Below, piece by piece: positions 20,428-31,735 of a DNA stretch of 64,000 bases. A model generated the notes under the pieces. It saw only the letters and a list, made by a program, of their open reading frames with translations. It did not search any database and was not told the origin of the DNA. Location of the stretch: NCBI GenBank assembly GCA_019925095.2, contig CM034391.1, forward strand, positions 25,471,051 to 25,535,050, in the 5' to 3' direction. Each line of letters begins with the position of its first letter. The first letter of the stretch is position 1. The translations under genes were made by a program, and so were the position numbers. This stretch comes from Dendrolimus kikuchii. Its lineage: Eukaryota > Arthropoda > Insecta > Lepidoptera > Lasiocampidae.

Positions 20428-20669
20428 AAACAACCCACAGCTAGGTGGTCGCGCATAGGCCCAGCTGGATGACTACCACCCCTGGTCTCGAGTATGCCGC
20501 CATAACAACTTTGAGTTGTGTTCCGGCATCACTGGCCAGGTTCCAATTTCTCCTTCAAGGCCGGCAGCACATTGGCAGCACCTTTGATATTGCTAATGTC
20601 CAAATACGACGGTAACCACTTTCCATCATAGCTGGGCCGTCAGCCTATCTCCTGTGCTTCATCAATAAA
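20428..20669 (+). mobile_element. Family A repeat, diverged subfamily
   Basis: Aligns along the body (CCCACAGCTAGGTGG, ACCCCTGGTCTCGAG, GTGTTCCGGCATCACTGGCC) but differs at many shared positions (AAGGCCGGCAGCACATTGG). The copy at 59785-60060 shares some of these differences (GGCAGCACATTGG, CACTTTCCATCA), so an older subfamily is likely. Confidence 0.7.
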
Positions 20670-20849
20670 CGAACATTCTATATGTTTTATACTAAAAGTC
20701 AGGATAAAATTTTCTTATTATCTTGGTGTTACAACATTTAATAAAAAAAAAATTTAAAATAATTAAAAATATTCTGTCCTGGATTTTTTTTTAGCAAACC
20801 CATTTTTAATATATTATCTAATATACTAAATCTTATCTTTTTTTTCTAT

Positions 20850-21160
20850 TTTTTTTATTGCAGGAGTTCAGCAGACAGTCAGACGGCCCACTGGATGGAA
20901 AGCGGTTACCATCGCCTATGGATATTTGCAACACCAAAGGTGCTACAAATGCTCTGCTGCTCTCTTAAGGGTCACTGGAACCTGGTCACTAATGCCGGAA
21001 CACAACACAAGGTTGTTACGGCGGCATACTCTAGACCAGGGGTGGTAGCCATCCAGTCGGGCAAATGCCCTACCACCTGGCTGTGGGTTGTTAAGTCGCC
21101 TCTTACGACAGGCCGCCCGGCCGCAGGAAATTGTATTCTTTCTCCGTTCCTGCACGGATA
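20850..21160 (-). mobile_element. Family A repeat, full length
   Basis: T run and TATTGCAGGAGTTCAGCAG at the left; ends CCGTTCCTGCACGGATA. Well preserved. Confidence 0.85.
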
Positions 21161-21187
21161 GACTCTTATACTATATCTATAGATATC

Positions 21188-21432
21188 TTATACTATAATA
21201 TATTATATAAAGCTGAACAGTTTGTTTGTTCGTTTGTTTAAACGCGTTAATCTCAGGAACTACTGGTATGATTTGAAAAATTCTTTCAGTGTTGGATAGC
21301 CTATTTATCTAGGAAGGCTATAGGCTATATATCATCACGCTAAGACCAATAGGAGCGGAGCATCAATGAAAAAGGTTTCAAAATCGGGGGCTTAAACAAA
21401 TTCCACGCGGACGGCGTTGCGGGCACAGCTAG
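21188..21432 (+). mobile_element. Helitron-like short element
   Basis: Starts near TCTTATACTATAATATATTA, with TAAAGCTGAACAGTTTG, AACGCGTTAATCTCAGGAAC and ATATATCATCACGCTAAGAC, and ends GGGCACAGCTAG|T. Plus-strand counterpart of 17540-17784. Confidence 0.7.
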
Positions 21433-21664
21433 TTTATTATACAATAAGTTTTATTCTATTATCAGCTCGGTGAAGGCCGATTTAGGTTCGGGTCTTAGAC
21501 TATATATGGTTTTCGCTGATTGACAGCTAATTCTTAGACTTAAAATCTGCGCTACTTTTTATCCTGCAATCCCGCGGAAATTTTTCTAGGAATTATTTAA
21601 AATGGCTAGATTAAAAAAATCGAATTCCAATGTGATTCTTTTTTAATGATCGATATCTAATTTA

Positions 21665-21874
21665 CATTCATACATACATAACTTCACGCCAGTTCCCTTG
21701 CGGGGTAGGCACGAACAACAGAGTGCCATTTAGGCTTATTCTTACACACCTCACTTGCTTCTTTGACATTCATAACTCTTGTCATGCAAGCTCGTCTGTT
21801 CTTAAGGCTCCTGACATCACCTTCTGCTAGTACACGATCAATTTGATCATGGAAGGTGTGTCGTGGCCTTCCAC
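21665..21874 (-). mobile_element. RTE-1 LINE copy with 13-bp target duplication
   Basis: GATATCTAATTTA (21652-21664) and GATATCCAATTTA (21875-21887) flank it with one mismatch. CATA tail at the left; the frame ends PARELA. 5'-truncated within GRPRH. Confidence 0.9.
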
Positions 21875-21889
21875 GATATCCAATTTAAT

Positions 21890-21974
21890 GTAATAAAATC
21901 TGTGATATTCTTTATCCCGGGACTCCTGTGGGAATTTCATGTCAAGCGTGGACGAAGTCGCGGGCATATCCTAG
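21890..21974 (+). mobile_element. Helitron-like 3' end
   Basis: TTTATCCCGGGACTCCTG ... GACGAAGTCGCGGGCATATC then CTAG|T. Only the terminal part is present. Confidence 0.45.
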
Positions 21975-23300
21975 TTAAATATAAATACTCTAACCCTTAG
22001 ACTCCATATTTTCTCCTATAAGCCTTTTCATGCTTTACACTCGAAGTTAAAATGGTTCATAATAAACTGGAACTCTTCAGACTCCCCTAAATAGACACTA
22101 ATTTGACATTACGCCCCCCTTTATAGCCCAGATGACAGTAATAGAATTTTTATTATCAAAATGATAAGGTTCAAGTTATTTGTTCAAAGATCCTTCTTTT
22201 GCAGACAAGGTTTTTATTATGTCAAATACAAAATTACATCATGTTTTTAGGCTTCTGCGGTAAGTTCCGGCCTAGGTTCTAAAACGGCTGCTTTTGGAGA
22301 ATCATTATATTAATACGTAAAGCAAAAACTTTGTAGGCCTTTTTAGGAAAATTGTGCGGACGGAGGAGTATGAAATTTCGCACACTTATAGTTTATATAG
22401 AGAGTGAGTGCAGAATGCTAATAATTTCTTTTTCAACACACTTGCTCATAAAGTGGCTCTATGGTCACCGCAATCAGGCACAGAATGACACCCATTATCA
22501 AACTGTGAGTAAAAAACATTATAACTCACTAGTGAGTTATAGTTTTTTTTTTAATTTTATTGGTTGAGTTGCTTTGTTCTTAAAAAAGTTTTTATTCAAA
22601 AAAAAAAAGATCGTGTTCTATAGAACAAATAAATTAATGTTCCTATTGCTTGCTCATTTCATGCAACTTCTTATTTAAATAGATAATTTTAACTCGTACG
22701 TGTTTAATAAATAAAACTTTTACTCATATATAACTTTTTTTATCTACTAAATAAAATGAGTTTTTGTTGTTATTTTATTCACAAGTGTGTTGAAAAACGT
22801 CGTATGATACACGTGTGTGTTGATGATTACCGTCCTCGGCTCTCTTAAGACCCTCGCCTACGGCTCGAGTCTCAATGGCGCCTCGGCGGTAATCACCAAT
22901 GTTACACACTAGTACCATAATGTACTATTAATTATTCATAAAAAATTCATTAAATCATCACACGCATATGTACTCTTTTGTTTATTGTTAAAGTCAAATT
23001 AACAGTGTAACCTTGGCGTAATCTGAGGTTATAGAAGTATAGTCTTTGACCATAGAACCTTAATAATGTTCAAACTTATAATTTATATTAATTATGTTCC
23101 AATTTCGACCACTGGGCGACCACTAGTTACATAAAATTAGTGAAATTGTCACGTGTCTATAATTATACCTGGGTGTGTAATAGACAAGGGAATTTCAGCG
23201 GGGCATTAGGGGGAATTACCTTACCCTTGCAGGTACATGAAAATGGTCTTAAGAGACTATCCATATTTTTTTATGAATTTTGATTCCCAGATTTTAAAAA
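21975..23300. other. Unassigned; one 22-bp perfect palindrome
   Basis: No gene. 22348-22400 (GGACGGAGGAGTATGAAATT) shares a motif with 17503-17535. A perfect palindrome lies at 22520-22541 with centre CACTAGTG. 22800-22935 holds an inverted pair GTGTTGATGATTACCG / CGGTAATCACCA. Confidence 0.4.
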
Positions 23301-23302
23301 CC

Positions 23303-23730
23303 TTCAACGGACACTGGAAAAACGAATCGCAACAAAATTTAAACTTGAAGTTTTACGGACAGATTGTTAATGTACTTGTCCAATTTGAAAACCTGCCCGT
23401 AAAAGTTCAAGTTAAAATTTTGTTGCGATTCGTTTTTCCACTTGTCCGTTGAAATTCCACTACTATGTGTTCCAGCACACATTTAGATTTTTCGCAGGTT
23501 TACTGCAAATTTTGATTTTAATTAATGCATTTTTTATTTAAACATATTTTATTTTACCAAACAAAAACTGAATTCGATCTGGAACTATAAAACGCATCCA
23601 TAGGATACTCTAAAATTATGCCGCCTCTCACCACGTCTAGTCTAAATTTATGCCGCTCCTCCACGCGGCCGTAACGCTTTTTCGTGAAAGAAAAATTTTA
23701 AGACCCCCCTTTATATAGAAGTTGCAATTC
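23303..23730. mobile_element. PAL-2 palindromic element, right arm complete
   Basis: A hairpin is centred near 23380: AACTTGAAGTTTTACGGACAG on the left and CTGCCCGTAAAAGTTCAAGTT on the right around TTAATGTACTTGTCCAATTT. The right arm continues fully to CCCCCCTTTATATAGAAGTT; the left arm is truncated at ACGGACACTGG. Related copies at 58318-58945 and 60648-61146. Frames inside are by-products of the symmetry. Confidence 0.8.
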
Positions 23731-23785
23731 GAAAATGTACATTTAGCAAGAAAATGGCCTTTTTATACAAAAAAAAAATGTTGGC

Positions 23786-24200
23786 AATCGATCCTGTTTC
23801 TGATAATGATTAAAAACTTATGTAGGACCAATCCAGGTAGAAGTGCTTTTTCTTTTTTCCGGGGTCTTCTTCCTCGGTTTGTAATGAGGAGGTTGGGGCC
23901 TCGAGGTATACCTCTTTACCCCGGCTGCAACTCAGTGGGCAACTACCCACCGGTAATTGGGTTTGGAGCTGCTGGAGTCCTCTCCGATAGAAGTGCTAAA
24001 AAAGTTTGAAATCGCAAAAAACTTTTCCCGTACATTTTGTATCAAAATTCTACACAATTTTTTTAGGTTAATCAATCCTGTTTCTGATACTGATCAAAAA
24101 CTTCTATCGGACCAATCGTTGTTGGAGTACTGAAAGAGTCAGAAATCGCAAAAATCTTTTCCCATACATCTTTTAAGAAGTCTAACTTACCATTTTATGT
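23786..24200. repeat. Tandem pair of ~110-160 bp units, one carrying an insertion
   Basis: CAATC.ATCCTGTTTCTGAT, TTAAAAACTT and GGACCAATC begin units near 23786 and 24071; GAAATCGCAAAAA.CTTTTCCC follows in both. The first unit is broken by the 140-bp insertion at 23848-23987. Confidence 0.6.
23848..23987 (-). mobile_element. 140-bp retro-insertion with 10-bp target duplication
   Basis: TAGAAGTGCT at 23838-23847 and 23988-23997 flanks the insert exactly. Read on the minus strand it ends in an A-rich tail (GGAAAAAAGAAAA). Related sequence at 13945-14070. Probably a 5'-truncated SINE/LINE 3' end of unknown family. Confidence 0.65.
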
Positions 24201-24607
24201 ATCAAATCTTTTTTTGACTGAATAAAAAGGTAAGATTGAAATAAATTCAAATTTCGAACTCGTTATTATACTATTTCCAAACAAAAACCAATCCTGACAG
24301 TTTGAATTATACTGTGAACGTGATTTTTTTTTCTTTTATTCAGTCAACAAAAAGATATGGTATGCCATTTATCACTTTCACCCCTGAAACTTGAGTCTTA
24401 GCTCTAGCGATCTCCACTCCGTGCCAGCTGGCTAAGCATAGAGGCGGGAGCTTGCTTTGGCCCACGGAGTCAGGTTCGAAATATCGCTACTCACCTAAGG
24501 CTTCGCCACAAAGTGTCATGCGGGTAGAGATTTATTATTATTATACAATAATATAATAATAAAAAATGTGTACTAATCGCGAAAACTTAAGAAAATACTA
24601 TCCCATT
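24201..24607. other. Unassigned; PAL-1-type tail at 24565-24598
   Basis: 24565-24598 reads TGTGTACTAATCGCGAAAAC then TTAAGAAAATACT, the 34-bp PAL-1 tail without any PAL-1 arm. The rest (including CTCCGTGCCAGCTGGCTAAG) is not recognised. Confidence 0.4.
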
Positions 24608-25490
24608 TGTTGCAGACAGAGAGCACTGCCGGGGCACCCCTCTCCACGGCCCGCATACTGCCGACGCCCGTAGCTCGCACAGTTAGCAGCTAGGCGTCGG
24701 ACGGAACGGGGGATATAAGAAGCGGCCTTGGAGGCCGGATCTTATATTGCTCACATAGATATGACACCAATACGCACTACTTCACTCTCTGCCATTTAGT
24801 CGTGGGAAAAATCACTCACCAAGAAGAAAAGAGTGATATATATATTTTTGATACAAAGATCAGTCAGCCAGTGTCAGTGTCAATTGCAGACAAGATGAGT
24901 TATTATCTATTAGTGATATAGTAGCAGAGCCGACACGCGTGCCTGTGGCAACGCAAAATATCTGACATTTAAATAACATACACGCCATTTAGATGGCCTT
25001 TGACTTTTAGTAAATATTTTTATAATTAAAAATATTTAGTCCATAATTCGAAATAAAAACTATCCATGGGGACGTGAGGCTCATCAACTTTATCGAGACC
25101 TTTCAAGGCGATTGAAAGAAGTCTCGCGTGACCAAAGGGCTGGCCTATATTTAGGGCAACGTATTAGCGTTGCCATACAACGCGGGAATGCGGCCAGCAT
25201 TTTGGGAACGCTCCCCACCGAGAGCGATCTGGACTACATGTTTTACTTGTAAATATGTATATAATAGTAGTTATTATTGTAATATTGTAAATTGTAAAAA
25301 TGTATAAGAAAGTTTCTAAAGAAATGAACTAAAGATCTAATCACTCTTCGCGTCCCGTTACACACCGCTACTGCCATTTATCATTATCTCTGTAACTTGT
25401 CTAGTTTTATTTTAATTTTAAATAACGCCAATAATAAGCCATACATACAGTTCACTTGGAGTTTTATTTGTAAGAAGCAACTGCCACCAA
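24608..25490 (+). mobile_element. Possible solo LTR, family H, with internal insertion
   Basis: Starts TGTTGCAGAC; carries the family H core (GACGCCCGTAGCTCGCACAG, GGCGTCGGACGG, GAAGCGGCCTTGGAGGCC) and ends TTTTATTTGTAAGAAGCAAC. About 500 bp in the middle (24840-25340), with the retroelement C-terminus at 25067-25252, has no counterpart in 6253-6590. Confidence 0.45.
25067..25252 (+). pseudogene. Retroelement C-terminus (RPDG type), last 61 codons intact
   Basis: The frame reads HQLYRDLSRRLKEVSRDQRA, then [19 protein letters not shown], then TLPTESDLDY and a stop at 25250. The same C-terminal block occurs at 48880-48995, 49082-49236 and 49893-50375. It belongs to a retroelement protein seen beside RT domains in many animals; the clade is not certain. 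Upstream parts are missing here. Confidence 0.65.
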
Positions 25491-26338
25491 TACCGTTTAT
25501 TATATAAACGGTATTTCAGTTCGAAATGATCGTGATGAAACCACATGTTTAGGTATTAGCGTCTTATGGTGAGGCCACATTGTTTTCCGAATGTCGGTTA
25601 GTACGCCGCATTGCGCGGCGTCCCGTTTAATTTTATTATCCGCAACAATTACACGGTCTAACGACAGCCATCTTTGGGCACCTAATATTGCCTTTCTGAA
25701 AAAACAATCTGGCTTTTTCTGGGGATTACCCCCATTTTCTTTTATGACCCAAACGTTTCATTGTATGGCTATGTTCTGAATATATTGTTTGCAACACTGC
25801 TGTGGTCACGTTCTTTATGTGTTTACATTCATATGTAATTCGTTTAAACTATCTGTGCCGGTACGGAAATGATACTAATTCCTGGAGTTTTTGGCGGGAA
25901 CTGGGTTCTCTGGGTAGTAACTGACTGACAGACAGACAGACGGATTTATTTCTTAATTTTTCTATTATAGTTGTGGGCAACATCGCTGGTTGCGCCACGA
26001 GTAATATTTACCTATAGTTTGTATTTTTTAGTTTTCTTAGTGGTGTAATTGTTCGTTGCCCTAAATAATAATAAAAAAAAAACTGAAAGGGGACACTGTG
26101 CTGTGCTGTTTTATTTTCTAAAAATGTGTATAATTACTGTAAAATGAACAATAGTTGTAGGATATTGATAGTTTTTGAGTAGTAATTATGTGTTTTTGTG
26201 AGAAATGTGAACTGTACAGTCAAATGTGGCCTTTCGAGTTTTCACAAGAACTCCGTTGGATGGCGTGGATTGTAGCATACAATACAACTGCGCCTGGCTT
26301 AAAGGCCTAGTTGCCAAGCCTTAAACATAAAAAAAAAT
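25491..26338. other. Unassigned AT-rich stretch
   Basis: Only a short inverted pair (ATACCGTTTATTATATAAACGGTAT near 25490-25514, not shown in full elsewhere) stands out. No gene was seen. Confidence 0.4.
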
Positions 26339-26470
26339 TACTAATTCCTCCGCCCGGAAGGCCTGTAGTAAGAGGTGACAAAACAACCCACAACTAATTG
26401 GTAGGGGATTTGCCCGACTGGATGGCTACCACCCCTAGTCTAGAGTATGCCGCCATAACAACTTTGAGTT
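26339..26470 (+). mobile_element. Family A repeat, 5' half
   Basis: ATTCCTCCGCCCGGAAGGCC to CCGCCATAACAACTTTGAG, then unrelated sequence. The 3' half and A tail are missing. Confidence 0.65.
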
Positions 26471-26567
26471 ATAGCATAAATTAATTCCTCCCTCGTTTTA
26501 CCGCCGGACAAGCAGAAATGGAAATACCAACAAAGCGGACGAAATGCTATGCTTCCACTTTTATCAT

Positions 26568-27332
26568 ACACCCCGCGACGTCGTCCGCTTGGAATTTGCT
26601 TTCAAAACCACCCGATTTTGAAATATTCTTCATTTGTGCTCCGCTTCTATTGGTCTTAGCCTGATGATATATAGCCTATAGCCTTCCTCGATAAATGAGC
26701 TATCCAACACTGAAAGAATTTTTAAATCAGACCAGTAGATCCTGAGATTAGCGCGTTTAAACAAACAATATATTAGAATATTTGGCTACAACACTAATAC
26801 TAACATTTTAAATATCGCGATATCTTTTGAATGAAACGTCCGAATTGAATAATTCAAAAAGTTCTAGAAAGGTATTGAATTCATCTTGAATATGGAGTAA
26901 TTTATTTTGATAAGAATTAATACCAAGGTACAAAATAAAGAGTTTTTGAAGCGACGGCATTTTAATTATTTAAAAAAATAAAAGAAAACACTTATTGTGA
27001 GATAACTACAATAGTTAGACATATGGTTACGCGATATTTTTTATAGACAATTATATGTTCTGCAAAGTGGTAGTACATTGTTTTGTTCTATAATCAATAG
27101 TTTTCGCAGCGCACGCCGTGTAAGGATTTTTTCGGGTCATTTTTTTATAACCTGGGTTACATTATTGGACTTTTAGTAAGGATCCCTAATTTTTTTGAAA
27201 ATATAATATAGTCTATAGCCTTCCTTGATAAATGTACTATTTAACACTGAAAGAATTTTTCAAATCGGACCAGCGGTTCCTGAGATTAGCGCGTTTAAAC
27301 AAACAAACTGTTCAGTTTTATATATTAGTATA
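26568..27332 (-). mobile_element. Composite Helitron-like element, copy 1
   Basis: On the minus strand it starts CTTATACTAATATATAAAAC at 27332, runs through the Helitron-like head, a ~450-bp core (GGTACAAAATAAAGAGTTTTT region, TATGTTCTGCAAAGTGGTAG), and then a second head-like segment ending in GACGTCGCGGGG. 30974-31735 has the same order and 41216-41722 has head plus core only. No Rep/helicase frame. Confidence 0.6.
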
Positions 27333-27592
27333 AGAGTATAAGATTAGTATAAGATTTTCATCACCTTTACCCTCCGACTTTTATAAAACCTTATAACAGA
27401 CTTAATGTGAAGGGTGTTTTTAATATAGACCGTTGCTGCGTCTTTATTGCAAGTAATTTTTCACTTTGAAATTTTCATAGTCTCGACGTAGTAAGAAGCC
27501 TTTATTAAGTTGAGTTGCTTGCAAGTAGATTTTTATTAAAGATGTTGTATTAAATAAATATTCTGAAGCTTCAATTATATTAAATAAATTTT

Positions 27593-27902
27593 ATCCGTGC
27601 AGAAGTGGAGAAATAATACAATTTCCTGCGGCCGGGCGGCTTGTCGTAAGAGGCGACATAACAACCCACAGCCAAGTGGGTAGGGTATTTATTCCACTGG
27701 AAGGCGACCACCCCTGGTCTAGAGTATGCCGCCATAACAACCTTGTGTTCTGTTTCGGTATTAGTGACCAGGTTCCAGACTCACTTAAGAGAGCAACAGC
27801 GCAGTTGTAGCACCTTTGGTGTTGCAAATGTTCATAGGCGATGGTAACCACTTTCCATCAAGTGAGCCGTTTGCCTGCCTGCTGAACTCCTGCAATAAAA
27901 AA
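27593..27902 (+). mobile_element. Family A repeat, full length
   Basis: ATCCGTGCAGAAGTGGAG to CTCCTGCAATA plus A run. Moderately diverged. Confidence 0.8.
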
Positions 27903-27961
27903 AGCGCAATTAATTTCGGTATATATTTAATCTTAAAATTTATCATTACGTTTAACAATTA

Positions 27962-28250
27962 AGCGCCAAGTCGTGGTAGCGTAATGGCTAGCGCAGGCGT
28001 CCCAAACTCAAAAGGGCGCGGGTTCGATCCTGGCCGGAACGTATGCACCACTTAATCAATTTTATAATCTAATGTGCATATTATTACAAATACCACGTGC
28101 TAACAACGGTGAAGGAAAACATCGTGATGCAACCTGTACATCGAGATAACCGATGTATTAAACCTGCCAAGCCGCCTTGGACAAGCGTGGCGGGTATACT
28201 GTCCGTTCCCCTATAATGGGAGGCCCGAGCCCAACAGTGGGAAATTTATG
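27962..28250 (+). mobile_element. tRNA-derived SINE (SINE-F), full copy
   Basis: GTGGTAGCGTAATGGCTAGC is A-box-like, and CGGGTTCGATCCTGGCC is a B box ~45 bp later. The body has ACCACGTGCTAACAACGGTG and GAGGCCCGAGCCCAACAGTG, and the end is GGAAATTTATGAGCT. A second, split copy is at 57451-57988. A tRNA gene is unlikely because the element is dispersed and extends ~220 bp past the tRNA-like head. Confidence 0.8.
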
Positions 28251-28325
28251 AGCTACATACATACATAACTTCACGCCAGTTCCCTTGCGGGGTAGGCACG
28301 AACAACAGAGCGCCGTTTAGGCTTT
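28251..28325 (-). mobile_element. RTE-1 LINE 3' end
   Basis: ACATACATACATA tail and the last ~20 codons inverted, directly abutting the SINE-F 3' end. Confidence 0.8.
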
Positions 28326-28899
28326 TTATAAAACAAATAGCATTTCACCCCTCGATATTATGTGCTCCTCGTCCAAGACCGTCAATGCAGACTGTCGGTC
28401 GTAGCCTTGGTTGTATACTCGTAGACTGTCGGTTTAAGACTGTCCCTCCTCTGCCCGAACACCACGTATTTAACAGGTCCAAGTAGCGCGCCACAGTGAC
28501 ACCATCCGGTAATGCTGTGGCGCCACTTCAGTTATAAATATAATAAATATAATATTGTAGATATTACACGTGTGATTTGCTCGTATTATTCCAAACGAGT
28601 TCTTGCGTAACTTTTTTCAACTTCCCCCAATTGTTGTCTCGTGCAAAACATGACATAACTGCCTTACTTTATTCGAAGCCATATTCCGGAAACACAATTA
28701 TAAATCACACTTTTTTCCAGTTTCGAGTTATGACAGCGGCTGCGGTTTGTTTGTGTTTATTTTTTGCCGTTTTTTTATGAATTTATTGCAATACTTTTTT
28801 GGCATCTAACATGTCATAATAATTTAAAAGGTGCTGTTATACAATTTTATGCCACTAATGCCCGGTTTATGAGGTTACCAGTTTTTATTTTATTTATTT
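28326..28899. other. Unassigned stretch
   Basis: A diffuse repetition AGACTGTCGGT / GACCGTCAATGCAGACTGTC is seen at 28375-28440. No gene. Confidence 0.35.
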
Positions 28900-29207
28900 C
28901 TTTATTGCAGGAGATCAGCAGACAGGCAGACGGCCCAATTTATAGAAAGCGGTTACCATCGCCTATGGACATTTGCAACACCAAAGGTGCTACGAATGCT
29001 CTGCTGATCTCTGAAGGCAGACTGGAACCTGGTCACTAATGCCGGAACACAACTCAAGGTTGTTATGGCGACATACGTTAGACCAGGGGTGGTAGCTACG
29101 CAGTCGGGCAAACGCCCTACCACCTGGCTGTGGGTTGTTAAGTCGCCTCTTACGACAGGCCGCCCGGCCGCAGGAAATTATATTCTGCCTCCGTTCCTGC
29201 ACGGATA
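28900..29207 (-). mobile_element. Family A repeat, full length
   Basis: TATTGCAGGAGATCAGCAGAC to CCGTTCCTGCACGGATA. It abuts an LTR family G fragment on its 5' side. Confidence 0.85.
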
Positions 29208-29208
29208 A

Positions 29209-29352
29209 ACTTTGCACGTGTTATTGAATCGAGCAGTTTGTACTGGTTGTGTCCAGTTATATTTGTACCTGTGTTATACGTGTTTGTATAGTTCTAAATA
29301 ATTATACACTAATTCCAACGGTATTTTTAATTCGAGTCCCGCACTCGTAACA
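29209..29352 (+). mobile_element. LTR family G, 3' third
   Basis: ACTTTGC.CGTGTTATTGAAT to CACTCGTAACA. The 5' two thirds are missing; the break is exactly at the family A insertion. Confidence 0.7.
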
Positions 29353-30031
29353 ATATGGATTTAGCTTGTCTGATGTTGAGTGGCAGTGAGTGGACAGCAT
29401 GTACCGTGAAATAATTATCAACGAAGGAAGAAATGCGAACAGGTGTCGTTAAGAAGAGATTATTACTAGAGCGCAAATAACAAGTTATTTCTGAACTACT
29501 AAAGCACCTTTATTTAGTTTGAAATATAGCGGATAAAATAATATCAGACGTTTATTCTAATTAATTATTAGACCGAAAATATCTATGTAAAACAATAAAC
29601 ACGTTATTTCCCTCTTCAATTTTCTGTTGGAAAACAACAGAAACACAAAAAGCAATTTATACAATGTTGACTTGGAAGGATCGGTGAATTCCTTCTCGAC
29701 CATTTACTCGTACCGATGGGTAAAACTGCGATGCAATATCCGAAAACACCCGATTAGAATGCCGCTTTTGTTTACATCCAAGTCGTGAGGGTTGATAGAA
29801 AACACGCAATGGACATCGTTTGCTACTATTTCGCCGTGAAGAAGGGTCAGACGGAATGCTTTAGGGGGCGAGGGTGACCTATTTGCGAGTTACATAATTT
29901 ACGTGAAAGGTACACGCGTAGGTATTCACGTAAAAGTCAGGCGAAGAAAAGAGATTAAGGTATGAAAAAGTAATACATTTTCAAGATGAACAAACAACCT
30001 CCGCTCCTATATTGAAAGTGTAGCTCAGCTG
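29353..30031. other. Unassigned stretch
   Basis: Single-copy in this window; no frame or RNA gene supported. Confidence 0.4.
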
Positions 30032-30810
30032 TAGCGATGAGCAGTACACATCTGAGCTAGTACATTTGTCCCGTACAAAATACATTTGTACTGATACGGC
30101 TGAAATTTTTTGTCGCGCTACTACTCAAAAGTAAGAGGAAGGACGGAACGAGGCTTAAGATACAACAGTACAATAACGCACCTACGGATATTGACATGAC
30201 AAAGAGGGACAACATGTCAATGTCATAGTTAGTAAAATAAAGTTTTTTTTTTTTTTTCTTATTGCAGGAGATCAGCAGACAGGCAGACGGCCCACTTGAT
30301 GGAAAGCAGTTACCATCGCCTATGGACATTTGCAACACCAAAGTTGCTACAAATGCGCTGCTGCTCTCTTAAGGGAAACTGGAACCTGGTCACTAATGCC
30401 GGAACACAACTCAAGGTTGTTATGGCGACATACTTTAGACCAGGGGTGGTAGCCATCCAGTCGGGCAAATGCTCTACCACCTGGCTGTGGGTTATTAAGT
30501 CGCCTCTTACGACAGGCCGCCCGGCCGCAGGAAATTGTATTCTTTCTCCGTTCCTGCACGGATAGAGTGTGAGGTGACCGAGATCGTACACATCCGATTC
30601 TTAACGAACATTTCAGAACTAGTTTTGAATGGGACAAATGAGGGAATAACGCTCACCGCCTCATCAGTCTCATCGCTTCAAATGTACTGCCACGCTAAAA
30701 ATCTTACTTAATGTCGTCGCCTCATCTGAAGTAATACATTATAATGATTCAGTACAAAATGTCATGTTACTCTTACAACTCATTTTAAAGTCATGTCTTG
30801 CCCAATACTA
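30032..30810. mobile_element. hAT-like MITE, copy 2, split by family A
   Basis: Starts TAGCGATGAGCAGTACACA; ends CTTGCCCAATACTA. Aligns with 7636-8094 on both sides of the family A copy at 30243-30564. The flanking octamers CTCAGCTG and CTCGGTTA share 5 of 8 bases, a weak remnant of a duplication. Confidence 0.7.
30243..30564 (-). mobile_element. Family A repeat, full length
   Basis: Long T run, TATTGCAGGAGATCAGCAG, to CCGTTCCTGCACGGATAG, inserted in a hAT-like MITE. Well preserved. Confidence 0.85.
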
Positions 30811-30973
30811 CTCGGTTAGCTGCAAAAAAGCTGAGACGACTTTTAAAGATGACACGGTACTATCTCACCTTGATATGAATTCAAATATAATTATATATAC
30901 AGCGAATCGAAGTGCAAAGGTAGCGTGGTTTAGTAGTTCTTACCCAAAATCACTTTAATTCTCCTTGTGAAAA

Positions 30974-31735
30974 TTGCCCGCGAAATCGTCCGCGTGGAAC
31001 TTGCTTTTAAAACCCTCCGATTTGGAAACATTCTTCATTGGTGCTCCGCTCCTATTGGTCTTAGCGTGATGATATATAGCCTATAGCCTTCCTCGATAAA
31101 TGGGCTATCCAACACTGAAAAAAATTTTCAAATCAGACCAGTAGTTCCTGAGATTAGCGCCTTCAATCAAACAATATTAGTATATTTGGCTACAACACTA
31201 ATAGTTACATTTTAAATATCGCAATATCTTTTGAATGAAACGTCGGAATTGAATAATTCAAAAAGTTCTAGAAAGGTATTGAATTCGTCTTGAATATGAA
31301 GTAATCTATTTTGATAAGGATTAATACCAAGATACAAAATAAAGAGTTTTTGAAGCGAAGGCATTTTAATTATTATAAAAAAAAAAATATATTGTCAGGT
31401 AACTACAATAGTTAGACATATGGTTATATGATATTTTTTGTAGACAATTATATGTTCTGCAAAGTGGTAGTACATTGTTTTGTTCTATAATCAATAGTTT
31501 TCGCAGAGCACGCCGTGTAAGGATTTTTTCGGGTTATTTTTTTACACCTCGGGTTACATTATTTGATTTTTAGTAAGGATCCCTAATTTTTTTGAAAATA
31601 TAATATAACTTATAGCCTTCCTTGATAAATGTACTATTCAACACTGAAAGAATTTTTCAAATCGGACCAGCAGTTCCTGAGATTAGCGCGTTTAAACAAA
31701 CAAACTCTTCAGCTTTATAATATTAGTATAGATTT
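30974..31735 (-). mobile_element. Composite Helitron-like element, copy 2
   Basis: Same segment order as 26568-27332. On the minus strand it begins TCTATACTAATATTATAAAG after an A. The core (CAATAGTTTTCGCAGAGCAC, TTCGGGTTATTTTTTTACAC) is about as diverged from copy 1 as the heads are. Confidence 0.6.

Noticed and set aside
23722..24009. 95-codon frame
   Set aside because: It runs across the PAL-2 edge, a tandem unit and a retro-insert; no continuity of any element.
27962..28040. tRNA gene
   Set aside because: Same reason: dispersed SINE-F head, with a second copy at 57877-57988.
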